From Delftia tsuruhatensis NBRC 16741 (GTDB taxonomy: Bacteria > Pseudomonadota > Gammaproteobacteria > Burkholderiales > Burkholderiaceae_C), in assembly GCF_001571325.1 (NCBI RefSeq), contig NZ_BCTO01000007.1:124001-188000 (forward strand): a DNA stretch of 64,000 nt, written 5' to 3'. Positions 47,778 through 57,051 of this stretch are shown one piece after another. The translations under genes were made by a program, and so were the position numbers. The first letter of the stretch is position 1, and every line of letters begins with the position of its first letter. A model generated the notes under the pieces. That model saw nothing but the letters and a program-made list of their open reading frames with translations. It ran no database searches and was not told the DNA's origin.

Positions 47778-47781
<4 letters not shown>
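47020..47781 (+). CDS. Polar amino-acid ABC importer permease 2
   Basis: A 253-residue permease of the same family as the first: [35 protein letters not shown], and coupling loop [20 protein letters not shown] before [14 protein letters not shown]. Its ATG is 2 nt after the permease 1 stop and its own stop overlaps the ATPase ATG. The C-terminus (about residues 225-253) is a Pro/Lys/Ala-rich tail not needed for transport. Confidence 0.88.
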
Positions 47782-48575
<794 letters not shown>

Positions 48576-48594
48576 GACACCCTGGAGCCTGCTC

Positions 48595-49551
48595 ATGGAC
48601 ACCACGACCTCCTCATCCCTCCTGGGCACGGCCGGCCCTGCCGGCACCTTTCCCGTGCTCGACCCGGCCCGCACGGCCCAACTGCTCGGCTACCCGGCGC
48701 TCCTCGAGGCCTTGGCCCTGGCGGCCGGCGAATACGAGGCCGGCGCCATACGCAGCCCCGAACGCATGGCCGTTCCCCTGGGCCAGGGGGGCGTGCTGCT
48801 GAGCATGCCGGCCACCGCTGCGGACCTGGGCATACACAAGCTGGTCAGTGTGCAGCCGCGCAACGCGCGCCATGGTATGCCTACCATCCACGGCCTGGTC
48901 ACGGTCTGCGACGCGCCCACAGGTCGGCCGCTGTTCGCGCTGGACGGGCCCGAGGTGACGGGACGGCGCACGGCGGCGGTCACGCTGCTGGCCATGCGCG
49001 CGCTGATGGCGCAGCCCGCACGCGAAATCGCGCTCATTGGCACGGGCGCCCAGGCGCGCCACCATGCACAGGCGCTGGCCTGCATGCATCCGCAGGCACG
49101 CCTGCTGGTGCGCGGCCGCAGCCAGGCAGCCTCCGAGGCGTTCTGCGGTGGACTGCACGCCATCCATGAGCGCATCGCGCCCATGGCGGGCCCGATTCCC
49201 GGCAGCGTGGACGTGGTGATCACCGTGACGACCAGCACCGAGCCAGTCTATGACGAAGGGCCCCGCGCAGGCCGCCTCGTGATCGGCGTGGGTGCCTTCC
49301 GGCCAGAGATGGCCGAGATCGGCGCCACCACGCTGGCGGGCAGCATCCTGTTCTCCGACGATCCCGCGGGTGCGCGCCATGAGGCCGGTGACCTGCTGCG
49401 CGCCGGCGTCGCCTGGGGCCGCGTGCGCTCGCTGGGCGCCCTGCTGCGCGACGGGCCTGGCGCACCGGCCCCCTTCGTTTTCAAGAGCGTGGGCACCGGC
49501 GCCTGGGATCTCGCGGCAGCCCGCGTGGCGGCCCGTGCCCTGCATTCCTGA
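48595..49551 (+). CDS. Ornithine cyclodeaminase-family enzyme, probable pyrroline-2-carboxylate reductase
   Basis: A 318-residue member of the OCD/mu-crystallin family: substrate-binding Lys in GIHKLVSVQPRNA, DGPEVTGRRTAAVTLLAM, Rossmann motif IGTGAQARHHAQAL and late ITVTTSTEPVYDEG. The family includes ornithine cyclodeaminase, alanine dehydrogenase and ketimine reductases. Because two 3-hydroxyproline dehydratase genes follow, both producing pyrroline-2-carboxylate, I infer that it reduces this imine to L-proline with NAD(P)H, as the LhpI-type enzymes do. Good CTGGAG ribosome site; 19 nt after the ATPase. Confidence 0.8.
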   Translation: MDTTTSSSLLGTAGPAGTFPVLDPARTAQLLGYPALLEALALAAGEYEAGAIRSPERMAVPLGQGGVLLSMPATAADLGIHKLVSVQPRNARHGMPTIHGLVTVCDAPTGRPLFALDGPEVTGRRTAAVTLLAMRALMAQPAREIALIGTGAQARHHAQALACMHPQARLLVRGRSQAASEAFCGGLHAIHERIAPMAGPIPGSVDVVITVTTSTEPVYDEGPRAGRLVIGVGAFRPEMAEIGATTLAGSILFSDDPAGARHEAGDLLRAGVAWGRVRSLGALLRDGPGAPAPFVFKSVGTGAWDLAAARVAARALHS

Positions 49552-49580
49552 CCTCTGAGACCACACCCTGGAGTCCTGCC

Positions 49581-50399
49581 ATGCCATCCAGAATCCTGCT
49601 TTCCCTGACCATCGCGACCATCGCCGCCTTCAGCCCCGGCGCCCACGCCGACCAACTGGCGGACATCCAGGCCAGGGGTGGCCTGGTCTGTGCCGTCCTC
49701 GGCATCTTCGAGCCCTTCGGCTACACGGATCCCCAGAGCCGCAGCGTGGCGGGCTATGACGTGGACATCTGCCATGCGGTCGGTCGCAAGCTGGGCGTGA
49801 AGGCCGACATCCGCCCAGTGGCCGACGAGGCGCGGATTGCCGAACTGCAGCGCGGCCACGCCGACATCCTGGCCGCAGGCCTGGCCCATACGCCGCAGCG
49901 TGCCGCGCAGATCGACTACTCCCATTCCTACTACAGCAGCCGCAATGTGCTGGCCGTCAACAGCCAGCGTGGCTACCGCAAGACCGAAGACCTTGCCGGC
50001 AAGCGCATCAGCTACGTGAAAGGCACCATCAGCGAGCCCTTCATCCGTGCCGCCCTGCCCACCGCCCGGCCCGTGGGCTACGACGACATTTCCACCGCGT
50101 TCACCGCGCTGCTGCAAGGCAAGGTCGAGGCCTTCAGCACCTCGGAAGAAGCCGTGCGCAAGCTGGTCAACAGGCTGGGTCCTGATGCCTCGCGCTTTGC
50201 CGTGCTGGGTCCGCCCATCGGCAACGAGCTGTGGAGCATCGGCGTGAAAAAGGGAGAGAGGCGCTTGCTCGATGCCGTGAATGCCGCACTGCAGGAGATG
50301 GAGGCATCGGGCGAGATGCAGGCCATCTTCGACAAATGGCTGGGCGCGGGCACGCTCTACGGCATGGCGCGCTCATTCACCGTCAGGCCCATACCATGA
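49581..50399 (+). CDS. Amino-acid ABC binding protein 1 (hydroxyproline cluster)
   Basis: A 272-residue family 3 solute-binding protein, signal peptide MPSRILLSLTIATIAAFSPG cleaved near AHADQ. FEPFGYTDPQSRSVAGYDVDIC is the family signature region, followed by RISYVKGTISEP and SEEAVRKLVN. Its stop overlaps the aconitase X start by ATGA, so enzyme and receptor are translationally coupled, which is unusual. The 53244-54077 protein is a clear paralogue. Confidence 0.9.
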   Translation: MPSRILLSLTIATIAAFSPGAHADQLADIQARGGLVCAVLGIFEPFGYTDPQSRSVAGYDVDICHAVGRKLGVKADIRPVADEARIAELQRGHADILAAGLAHTPQRAAQIDYSHSYYSSRNVLAVNSQRGYRKTEDLAGKRISYVKGTISEPFIRAALPTARPVGYDDISTAFTALLQGKVEAFSTSEEAVRKLVNRLGPDASRFAVLGPPIGNELWSIGVKKGERRLLDAVNAALQEMEASGEMQAIFDKWLGAGTLYGMARSFTVRPIP

Positions 50400-52177
50400 G
50401 CGGCGGCATCCATGGCGGCCCTGTCCGCGTGCTGGTGGACGGCGCAGCGCAGGGCGAGCTGCTGCATGCCGACACGGGGCTGAGCTTCTGGGGCGGCGTG
50501 GACCCCGCCACGGGCCGGGTGATCGACAGCCACCATCCCCTGCATGGCCAGTGCCTGGCAGGCCGCGTGCTGGCCCTTCCTTCGGGCCGGGGCTCGTGCA
50601 CGGGCAGCAGCGTGATGATGGAGCTGATCCGCTCGGGCCACGCGCCTGCGGCACTGGTGCTGGCCGAGGCCGATGACATCCTGACGCTGGGCGTGGTGCT
50701 GGCGCAGATGATGTATGGCCGGTCGCTGCCCGTGGTCTGCCTGGGCAGCCACGCCTTCTCGGCCCTGCGCGGCAGCGGCTTTGTGCGCGTGGACGGGCAC
50801 CGGGTGACGGCCCATCGCGGCAAGCCGGATGACGGCTTTGCGGCGAGAGGTCCGGCGGACGACACGGACCCGCCGCAGGACAGGCTCAGGCTGGACGACG
50901 AGGACCGTGCCATGCTCGAAGGCCGGCGCGGCAAGGCCGCGCAGATGGCCATGCGCATCGTGGTGCGCATGGCCCGGCTGCAGGGCGCCAGGGAGCTGGT
51001 CAGCGTCAGCCAGGTCCATATCGACGGCTGCATCTACACGGGCCCCTCCAGCCTCGAGTTCGCGCGGCAATGGGTGCAATGGGGGGCGCGCATGGCCGTT
51101 CCCACCACGCTCAATGCGATCTCGGTGGACCAGCGCCGCTGGCGCGAACTGGGCGTTGCCGCCGCGCTGGGAGAGCCTGCCGGCGCGTTGGGCGAAGCCT
51201 ACATGGCCATGGGCGCGCGCCTGAGCTACACCTGCGCACCCTATCTGCTGGACACGGCACCTGCCGTCGGTGAGCAGATCGCCTGGGCAGAGTCCAATGC
51301 CGTCGTCTTCGCCAACAGCGTGCTGGGTGCCCGCACGCTCAAATACCCGGACTACCTGGACCTGTGCATCGCCCTGTGCGGGCGTGCACCTCTGTCGGGC
51401 TGCCACCTGGACAGCCACCGCCAGGCCAGCCTGCGCATTGCTGTACAGCGGCCCGCGTCGGCCGACGATGCCTTCTATCCGCTGCTGGGCTACCACGTCG
51501 GGCTGCTGGCGGGCGGGCGCATTCCGCTGATCACGGGCCTGGAGGATGCCGCCCCGGGCCGGGACGATCTCAAGGCCTTCTCGGCGGCCTTCGGCACCAC
51601 CTCAAGTGCGCCGCTGTTCCACATCGCCGGCATCACGCCCGAAGCCCTGCATCCCGAGGACGTTGCGGGGCCAGAGTGCGCCGGAGAGCCGCTTCGCATC
51701 GATGGCACGGAACTCGTCCGCAGCTGGGAGGAACTCAACAGCGCCCGCGACGAAGCGGTGGATCTGGTCTCGCTGGGTAACCCGCATTTCTCGCTGTCGG
51801 AATTCGCGCGGCTGGCTGTGCTGTGCCAGGGACGACGCAGGCACCCGGCCACGGCCATGGTCATCACCTGCGGCCGCGAAGTGTTCGAGCAGGCGCGGCA
51901 GCAGGGCCATATTGCCGAGATCGAGCGCTTCGGCGCCACCGTGCTCAACGACACCTGCTGGTGCATGCTGGGCGAGCCGGTGATCCCGCCTGCGGCGCGT
52001 ACCCTCATGACCAACTCGGCCAAGTTCGCCCACTACGCGCCGGGCCTGGTTGGCCGCAGCGTGCACTTCGCAGGACTGGCGCAATGCGTGCAGGCGGCCT
52101 GCAGCGGCCGCGCCAGCCGCGCCGTGCCGCCGTGGCTATGCGCGAAGGCCGGAGCCGACGTCTCCGAACTCCCCTGA
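50396..52177 (+). CDS. Fused aconitase X, probable cis-3-hydroxy-L-proline dehydratase
   Basis: A 593-residue single-chain AcnX. The N-terminal small swivelling domain (residues 1-150, formerly DUF126) has GRGSCTGSSVMMELIRSG at 64-81; the large catalytic domain (formerly DUF521, about 170-585) follows with TCAPYLLDTAP, FANSVLGART, LVSLGNPHFSLSE, MVITCGREVFEQ and NDTCWCMLGEP, which hold the conserved cysteines and substrate residues of the family. Type I fused AcnX proteins are reported to dehydrate cis-3-hydroxy-L-proline to pyrroline-2-carboxylate; many other bacteria encode the two halves separately. Context supports the same reaction here. Confidence 0.87.
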   Translation: MSGGIHGGPVRVLVDGAAQGELLHADTGLSFWGGVDPATGRVIDSHHPLHGQCLAGRVLALPSGRGSCTGSSVMMELIRSGHAPAALVLAEADDILTLGVVLAQMMYGRSLPVVCLGSHAFSALRGSGFVRVDGHRVTAHRGKPDDGFAARGPADDTDPPQDRLRLDDEDRAMLEGRRGKAAQMAMRIVVRMARLQGARELVSVSQVHIDGCIYTGPSSLEFARQWVQWGARMAVPTTLNAISVDQRRWRELGVAAALGEPAGALGEAYMAMGARLSYTCAPYLLDTAPAVGEQIAWAESNAVVFANSVLGARTLKYPDYLDLCIALCGRAPLSGCHLDSHRQASLRIAVQRPASADDAFYPLLGYHVGLLAGGRIPLITGLEDAAPGRDDLKAFSAAFGTTSSAPLFHIAGITPEALHPEDVAGPECAGEPLRIDGTELVRSWEELNSARDEAVDLVSLGNPHFSLSEFARLAVLCQGRRRHPATAMVITCGREVFEQARQQGHIAEIERFGATVLNDTCWCMLGEPVIPPAARTLMTNSAKFAHYAPGLVGRSVHFAGLAQCVQAACSGRASRAVPPWLCAKAGADVSELP

Positions 52178-52204
52178 ATTCCATCCAATCCGCCGAGGTC
52201 CCGC

Positions 52205-53212
52205 ATGCAGCCATCGCGCACCATCAGCACTGTCGAAATCCATACGGGCGGCGAGCCATTCCGCATCGTGACCTCGGGCCTGCCCCGCCTGCCCGGCCAG
52301 TCCATCGTCGAACGCCGCCGCTGGCTCAGGGACAACGCGGACGAGATCCGCCAGTCGCTGATGCTCGAGCCACGCGGCCATGCCGACATGTACGGCGGCG
52401 TGCTCACGGCACCCGTCACGCCGGGCGCGGACTTCGGCGTGATCTTCATGCACAACGAAGGCTACAGCGACCACTGCGGCCACGGCGTGATCGCACTGGC
52501 CACCGCCGCCGTGGAACTGGGCTGGGTGCAGCGCAGCACGCCTGAGACCCGGGTGGGCATGGACGCGCCCTGCGGCTTCATAGAGGCCTTCGTACGCTGG
52601 GACGGCAGCCATGCGGACGGCGTACGCTTCATCAACGTTCCCTCCTTCATCCTCCAGCGCGATGTCACGGTGCACACGCCAGGCTTCGGCCCCGTCACCG
52701 GCGACATCGCCTATGGCGGCGCCTTCTACTTCTACACCAGCGGCGCGCGCCACGGCCTGGAGATACGCGAGGCCTCGGTCGAGGCCTTGACGCGCTTCGG
52801 CGCCGAGGTCAAGCAGGCGGCCAACGCAGCCTTTGCGGTGGTCCATCCCGAGATCCCCGAGATCAACCATATCTACGGAACCATCATCGATGGCGAGCCC
52901 CGGCACACGGGCGTGACCCAGGCCAACTGCTGCGTCTTCGCCGACCGCGAGGTGGACCGTTCGCCCACGGGCTCGGGCACCGCCGGCCGTGTGGCCCAGC
53001 TGTACCTTCGCGGCCAACTGGGGCTGGGCGAGACCCTTGTCAACGAATCCATCATCGGCAGCCGTTTCAGCGCCAGGGTCCTGGCCGAGACGCAGGTCGG
53101 CGGCCTTCCCGCCGTCATTGCCGAGGTTTCCGGCACAGCCCATGTCTGCGGCATCTGCCAATGGATCATCGACGAGCGCGACCCACTCAGACATGGATTC
53201 CTGGTCCGCTGA
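52205..53212 (+). CDS. Proline-racemase family protein, probable trans-3-hydroxy-L-proline dehydratase
   Basis: A 335-residue member of the proline racemase family. The first catalytic cysteine is Cys91 in SDHCGHGVIALAT, but the second is replaced by Thr255 in DRSPTGSGTAGR. Cys/Cys marks proline racemase or 4-hydroxyproline epimerase; Cys/Thr is the hallmark of trans-3-hydroxy-L-proline dehydratase (the human L3HYPDH type), where one base is lost and water is eliminated. Combined with the AcnX and reductase neighbours this is a strong inference. Starts 28 nt after acnX. Confidence 0.87.
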   Translation: MQPSRTISTVEIHTGGEPFRIVTSGLPRLPGQSIVERRRWLRDNADEIRQSLMLEPRGHADMYGGVLTAPVTPGADFGVIFMHNEGYSDHCGHGVIALATAAVELGWVQRSTPETRVGMDAPCGFIEAFVRWDGSHADGVRFINVPSFILQRDVTVHTPGFGPVTGDIAYGGAFYFYTSGARHGLEIREASVEALTRFGAEVKQAANAAFAVVHPEIPEINHIYGTIIDGEPRHTGVTQANCCVFADREVDRSPTGSGTAGRVAQLYLRGQLGLGETLVNESIIGSRFSARVLAETQVGGLPAVIAEVSGTAHVCGICQWIIDERDPLRHGFLVR

Positions 53213-53243
53213 GCCCGCCATGCCATCGCCCGTGGAGCCACAC

Positions 53244-54077
53244 ATGAAGAAACCCTTTTCCTTGCCGATCGCGGACCTGTGCACGCTGGCGCTGCATGCA
53301 CCGGCCATGGCCGACCAGCTTGCCGATATCAAGGCGCGCGGCAGCCTGGGCTGCGGCGTGCTCGACGTCTTCGAGCCCTTCGGCTTCACCGACCCGGCCA
53401 GCCGCAGCGTGGCCGGATATGACGTGGACATCTGCCATGCACTGGCACGGCGCCTCGGCGTAAAGGCGCAGATCAAGCCCGTCTCCATCGAGGCACGCAT
53501 TCCCTCGCTGCAGCAGGGCCACATGGACCTGCTCGCTGCGGGCCTGGCCCATACGCCGCTGCGCGCGCAGCAGGTGGACTTCTCGCTGGGCTACTACGTC
53601 AGCGAGAACGTGCTCGCGGTCAAATCCTCCAAGCCCTATGCGGCCACGGCCGACCTCGCGGGCCGGCGGGTGAGCTACGTCAAGGGCAGCATCAGCGAGA
53701 ACTACCTCAAGGCCGAACTGCCCACTGCCACGCCCATGGGCTACGAAGAAGTGCCCACCGCGTTTACCGCCCTGGTCCAAGGCAAGGTGGAGGCCGTCAG
53801 CACCTCCGAGGAAGTGCTGCGCAAGCTCTTTCACAAGCTCGGCCCCAAAGGCGGCCAGTACAAGGTACTGCAGCCCGCCATAGGCCGGGAGGTGTGGGGT
53901 CTGGGCCTGCGCAAGGGAGAAGGCAGCTTGCTGCAGGCCGTCAACCAGGCCCTGCAGGCCATGGAAACCGAGGGCGAGATGCAGGCCATTTTCGACAAAT
54001 GGCTGGGTCCCGCCACGCTGTATGGCATGCAGCGGCCATTCAAGGTCGGGCCGGTGGACAGGCCGGCTGGCAGCTAG
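53244..54077 (+). CDS. Amino-acid ABC binding protein 2, paralogue of protein 1
   Basis: A 277-residue family 3 binding protein highly similar along its length to the 49581-50399 product: matching DQLADI, SVAGYDVDICHA, YVKGSISEN, TSEEVLRKLF and MQAIFDKWLG. The signal peptide (about residues 1-23, MKKPFSLPIADLCTLALHAP then AMADQ) has a weak hydrophobic core broken by Asp and His, so export might be inefficient. A GGAG ribosome site supports ATG 53244; ATG 53220 is also in frame. It has no ABC permease of its own nearby. Confidence 0.88.
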   Translation: MKKPFSLPIADLCTLALHAPAMADQLADIKARGSLGCGVLDVFEPFGFTDPASRSVAGYDVDICHALARRLGVKAQIKPVSIEARIPSLQQGHMDLLAAGLAHTPLRAQQVDFSLGYYVSENVLAVKSSKPYAATADLAGRRVSYVKGSISENYLKAELPTATPMGYEEVPTAFTALVQGKVEAVSTSEEVLRKLFHKLGPKGGQYKVLQPAIGREVWGLGLRKGEGSLLQAVNQALQAMETEGEMQAIFDKWLGPATLYGMQRPFKVGPVDRPAGS

Positions 54078-54973
54078 GACTTCTTCACCGAAGGCTCGTA
54101 CGCCAGCTCCATCCGGTAGGCCAGCGCCAGGAACAGCGACTGCGCCAGGGTGAGCGTGCTGGTCAGGGAGCGAAAGCCGAAGGTGGCTGCGTCCTGGGCG
54201 AGCAGGGTGACGGTGGCGCGGGATGCCAGGGGGCTGAGCTGGCTGTCGGTCAACGCCAGCAGGCGCGCGCCGCGTGCCAGGGCCGCGTCCACCACCTCCA
54301 GCGTTTCGGGCGCATAGGGCTCGAAGGAGACGGCCAGCATCACGTCGCCGGGCGACAGCGCGCGCAGCTCGCCCTTTTGCATGGCGCCCAGGCCGTGCAG
54401 CCAGTGCACGGGCTTTTCGGTGTGCTGCAGCGCATAGGCCAGGTAGGCGCCCACGGGGAAGGCCCGGCGCGAGGCGGCCAGCCACAGCGAGGGGGCATCC
54501 AGCATGAGGTCCACCGCCGCCTCGAACTGCTCGGGCGGCAGGCCGCGCTGCAGGGCCTGCAGGCTTTCGATGCTGCCTTCGATGACCTCGTGCGCCAGGC
54601 GCGCGCTGCTGCGTGGCTCGTTGCCCGAGGCGATCAGGCCCCGGATGCGGTCCTGGTAGTCATGCTGGGCCGAGAGCTGGCGCGCCGCATCGGCGCGGAA
54701 CAGCGCCTGCAGTTCCGAGTACCCCGAGAACCCGAAATGCTTGGCAAAGCGCACCACGGCAGAAGGCTGCACACCGCACTGTTCGGCCGTGGCCTGGATG
54801 CCGTCGAAGGCCAGGCGGTCGCCCTGCATCTCCACATGCCGGCCTATGGCCTTGAGCTGGCGGCTCAGTGCCTCGAAGCCCTGGCGCAGCACGTCCAGGA
54901 AGGCAGCGCGGTCGGCGTAAGGGCCACAGGCCGCAGTGGCGCCCGCATCGGCTGGTGTTTTTCTATTTTTCAT
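54074..54973 (-). CDS. RpiR-family regulator, probable IolR
   Basis: A 299-residue RpiR regulator: N-terminal HTH_6 (about residues 30-105; QATAEQCGVQPSAVVRFAKHFGFSGYSE) and C-terminal SIS sugar-phosphate-binding domain (residues 150-285; PSLWLAASRRAFPVGAYLAYAL, VMLAVSFEPYAPETLEVVDAAL). RpiR proteins of this kind control inositol catabolism in alpha- and beta-proteobacteria with a phosphorylated intermediate as ligand. Divergent from iolC. Its stop overlaps the stop of the convergent binding-protein gene through a shared CTAG. Confidence 0.87.
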   Translation of the reverse strand: MKNRKTPADAGATAACGPYADRAAFLDVLRQGFEALSRQLKAIGRHVEMQGDRLAFDGIQATAEQCGVQPSAVVRFAKHFGFSGYSELQALFRADAARQLSAQHDYQDRIRGLIASGNEPRSSARLAHEVIEGSIESLQALQRGLPPEQFEAAVDLMLDAPSLWLAASRRAFPVGAYLAYALQHTEKPVHWLHGLGAMQKGELRALSPGDVMLAVSFEPYAPETLEVVDAALARGARLLALTDSQLSPLASRATVTLLAQDAATFGFRSLTSTLTLAQSLFLALAYRMELAYEPSVKKS

Positions 54974-54979
54974 ATTTGT

Positions 54980-54993
54980 GGAAAATATTTTCT
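54980..54993. promoter_or_regulatory. Candidate IolR operator (GGAA-N6-TTCT)
   Basis: GGAA (54980-54983), six A/T bases and TTCT (54990-54993) contain a 12-bp perfect palindrome GAAAATATTTTC (54981-54992). RpiR-type IolR in Sinorhizobium binds GGAA-N6-TTCC; this differs at one base. It lies 7 nt upstream of the regulator and 78 nt upstream of iolC. Confidence 0.65.
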
Positions 54994-55071
54994 ATTTCGA
55001 TCTATGATCGCACGAACGCAACGATTATGGGGAGGCCCGCACGCCCCGGGCCCCTCGCAACGCACGGGCCT

Positions 55072-57051
55072 ATGACCATGAGCATGCTGAACTTTCCCTC
55101 CAACCGTCCGCTGGACGTGGCCTGCCTGGGCCGTCTGGCCGTGGACCTTTACGCGCAGCAGATCGGCTGCAGCCTGGAGGAGGCCGGCAGCTTTGCCAAG
55201 TACCTGGGCGGCTCCTCCGGCAACATGGCCTTCGGCACGGCGCGCCTGGGGCTGCGCTCGGCCATGATTTCGCGCGTGGGCAATGAGCACAACGGCCGCT
55301 TCCTGGTCGAGACGCTGCAGCGCGAGGGCTGCGACACCAGCCAGGTGCAGGTCGATGCCCGGCGCCTGACCGGCATGGTGCTGCTGGGCATCAAGGACCA
55401 GGAGACCTTCCCCCTGCTGTTCGCCCGCGAGGACTGCGCCGACATGGCGCTGGACGCCGCAGCCATCAGCGAGGAATTCCTGGCCCGCTGCCGCTGCCTG
55501 GCCATCACGGGCACCCACCTGAGCGCGCCCGGCGTGCTGGCCGCCAGCCGCAGGGCGCTGGAGATCGCGGGCCGCCACGGACTGGTGCGCGTACTGGACA
55601 TCGACTACCGGCCCGTGCTGTGGGGCCTGACCGGACGGGGCGACGGCGAGACACGCTATGTCGCCAGCGCCGAGGTCAGCCGCAGGCTGCAGGCCGAGCT
55701 GGGCCCGTTCGAACTCATCATCGGCACCGAAGAGGAATGGCTGATCGCCGGCGGCGTGGAGGGCGACCTGATCGCCAGCCTGCGCCGCGTGCGCGAATGC
55801 AGCCGCGCCGTCTTCGTGGTCAAGCGCGGGCCGCTGGGCTGCTCGCTGATCGAGGGCGAGGTGCCCGATGCGATCGCCGATGCGCCCACGGTGCCGGGCG
55901 AACGCGTGGAAGTGCTCAATGTGCTGGGCGCGGGCGATGCCTTTGCCTCCGGCCTTCTGTCGGGGCTGCTGCGCGGCAAGAGCCTGGAGGCATCTGCGGC
56001 GATTGCCAACGCCTGCGGCGCCATCGTGGTCTCGCGCCATGGCTGCGCGCCGGCCATGCCCACGCAGGCCGAGCTGGCGCACTGGTTCTCGGGCCACCGC
56101 CATCCGCGTCCCGACCAGGACCCCGAGCTGTCCCACCTGCACCGCGTCAGCCGCGCGCGGCCGCAGTGGCCCGCGCTGTGCGTGCTGGCCTATGACCACC
56201 GCAGCCAGTTCGACGATCTGGCGCGCGAGGCCGGCGCAGCGCCCGCGCGGCTGCGCCCGCTCAAGCGGCTGATCAACGAGGTGGTGGCCCAGGTCGAGCG
56301 CGACCCGGGCAATGCGGGCCGCATGGGCGTGCTGATCGACGGCCGGCACGACCTGGGCGAGGCCGCGCTGCACGACGCCACGGGACGCGGCTGGTGGATA
56401 GGCCGGCCCATAGAGCGGCCGGGCTCGCGCCCGCTGCGCTTCGACGGCCCGGACTCGCTGGCTTCCGAGCTGCTGCACTGGCCGCAAAGCCATACCGTCA
56501 AATGCCTGGTCTTCTACCACCCCGACGACACGCCCGCACTGCGCGCCGAGCAGGATGCCTGGCTGCAGCAGGTCTGGACCGCCACGCGCGCCAGCGGCCA
56601 TGAGCTGCTGCTGGAAGTGATCCCGCCAAAGGACACGCTGGCGCCCGACGACCGGGGCGAGGCCGTGCTGCGCGCCATACGCCACTTCTACGACCTCGGC
56701 CTCAAGCCCGAATGGTGGAAGGTCGGCACCATGGCGCGCGAGAACTGGGAGGCGCTGGACGCCCTGGTGAACGAACGCGACCCGTGGTGCCGGGGCGCCG
56801 TGATCCTGGGCCTGTCCCAGCCCGTGGAGCAACTGGTGCAGGGCTTTGCCCAGGCGCGGGCACCCGTGGTCAAGGGTTTCATGATCGGCCGCAGCGTCTG
56901 GGCCGGCCCGGCCCTGCAGTGGCTGCGCAACGAGCTGGACGATGCCGGCCTGCGCGATGCCGTCGCCGCCAACTTCCGTGCGCTGATCGCCGGCTGGGAT
57001 GCCAGCCGCGTGGAAACCTCCCAGGACATCACCGAAGGAGCTGCAGCATGA
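55072..57051 (+). CDS. iolC: Bifunctional 5-dehydro-2-deoxygluconokinase/phosphogluconate aldolase (IolC-DUF2090)
   Basis: A 659-residue two-domain protein. The N-terminal PfkB kinase (1-335) opens DVACLGRLAVDLYAQQIG and has the catalytic GAGDAFASGLLSGL motif; it phosphorylates 2-deoxy-5-keto-gluconate. The C-terminal DUF2090 domain (about 355-645; CVLAYDHRSQFDDLA, EVIPPKDTLAPDDRGEAV, KPEWWKVG) is the aldolase-like part thought to split the product to dihydroxyacetone phosphate and malonate semialdehyde. The fusion is common in proteobacteria. Start ATG 55072; iolB overlaps its stop by ATGA. Confidence 0.93.
   Translation: MTMSMLNFPSNRPLDVACLGRLAVDLYAQQIGCSLEEAGSFAKYLGGSSGNMAFGTARLGLRSAMISRVGNEHNGRFLVETLQREGCDTSQVQVDARRLTGMVLLGIKDQETFPLLFAREDCADMALDAAAISEEFLARCRCLAITGTHLSAPGVLAASRRALEIAGRHGLVRVLDIDYRPVLWGLTGRGDGETRYVASAEVSRRLQAELGPFELIIGTEEEWLIAGGVEGDLIASLRRVRECSRAVFVVKRGPLGCSLIEGEVPDAIADAPTVPGERVEVLNVLGAGDAFASGLLSGLLRGKSLEASAAIANACGAIVVSRHGCAPAMPTQAELAHWFSGHRHPRPDQDPELSHLHRVSRARPQWPALCVLAYDHRSQFDDLAREAGAAPARLRPLKRLINEVVAQVERDPGNAGRMGVLIDGRHDLGEAALHDATGRGWWIGRPIERPGSRPLRFDGPDSLASELLHWPQSHTVKCLVFYHPDDTPALRAEQDAWLQQVWTATRASGHELLLEVIPPKDTLAPDDRGEAVLRAIRHFYDLGLKPEWWKVGTMARENWEALDALVNERDPWCRGAVILGLSQPVEQLVQGFAQARAPVVKGFMIGRSVWAGPALQWLRNELDDAGLRDAVAANFRALIAGWDASRVETSQDITEGAAA

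Noticed and set aside
52205..53212. Annotation as proline racemase or 4-hydroxyproline epimerase
   Set aside because: Second catalytic cysteine is threonine, so racemase or epimerase activity is unlikely.
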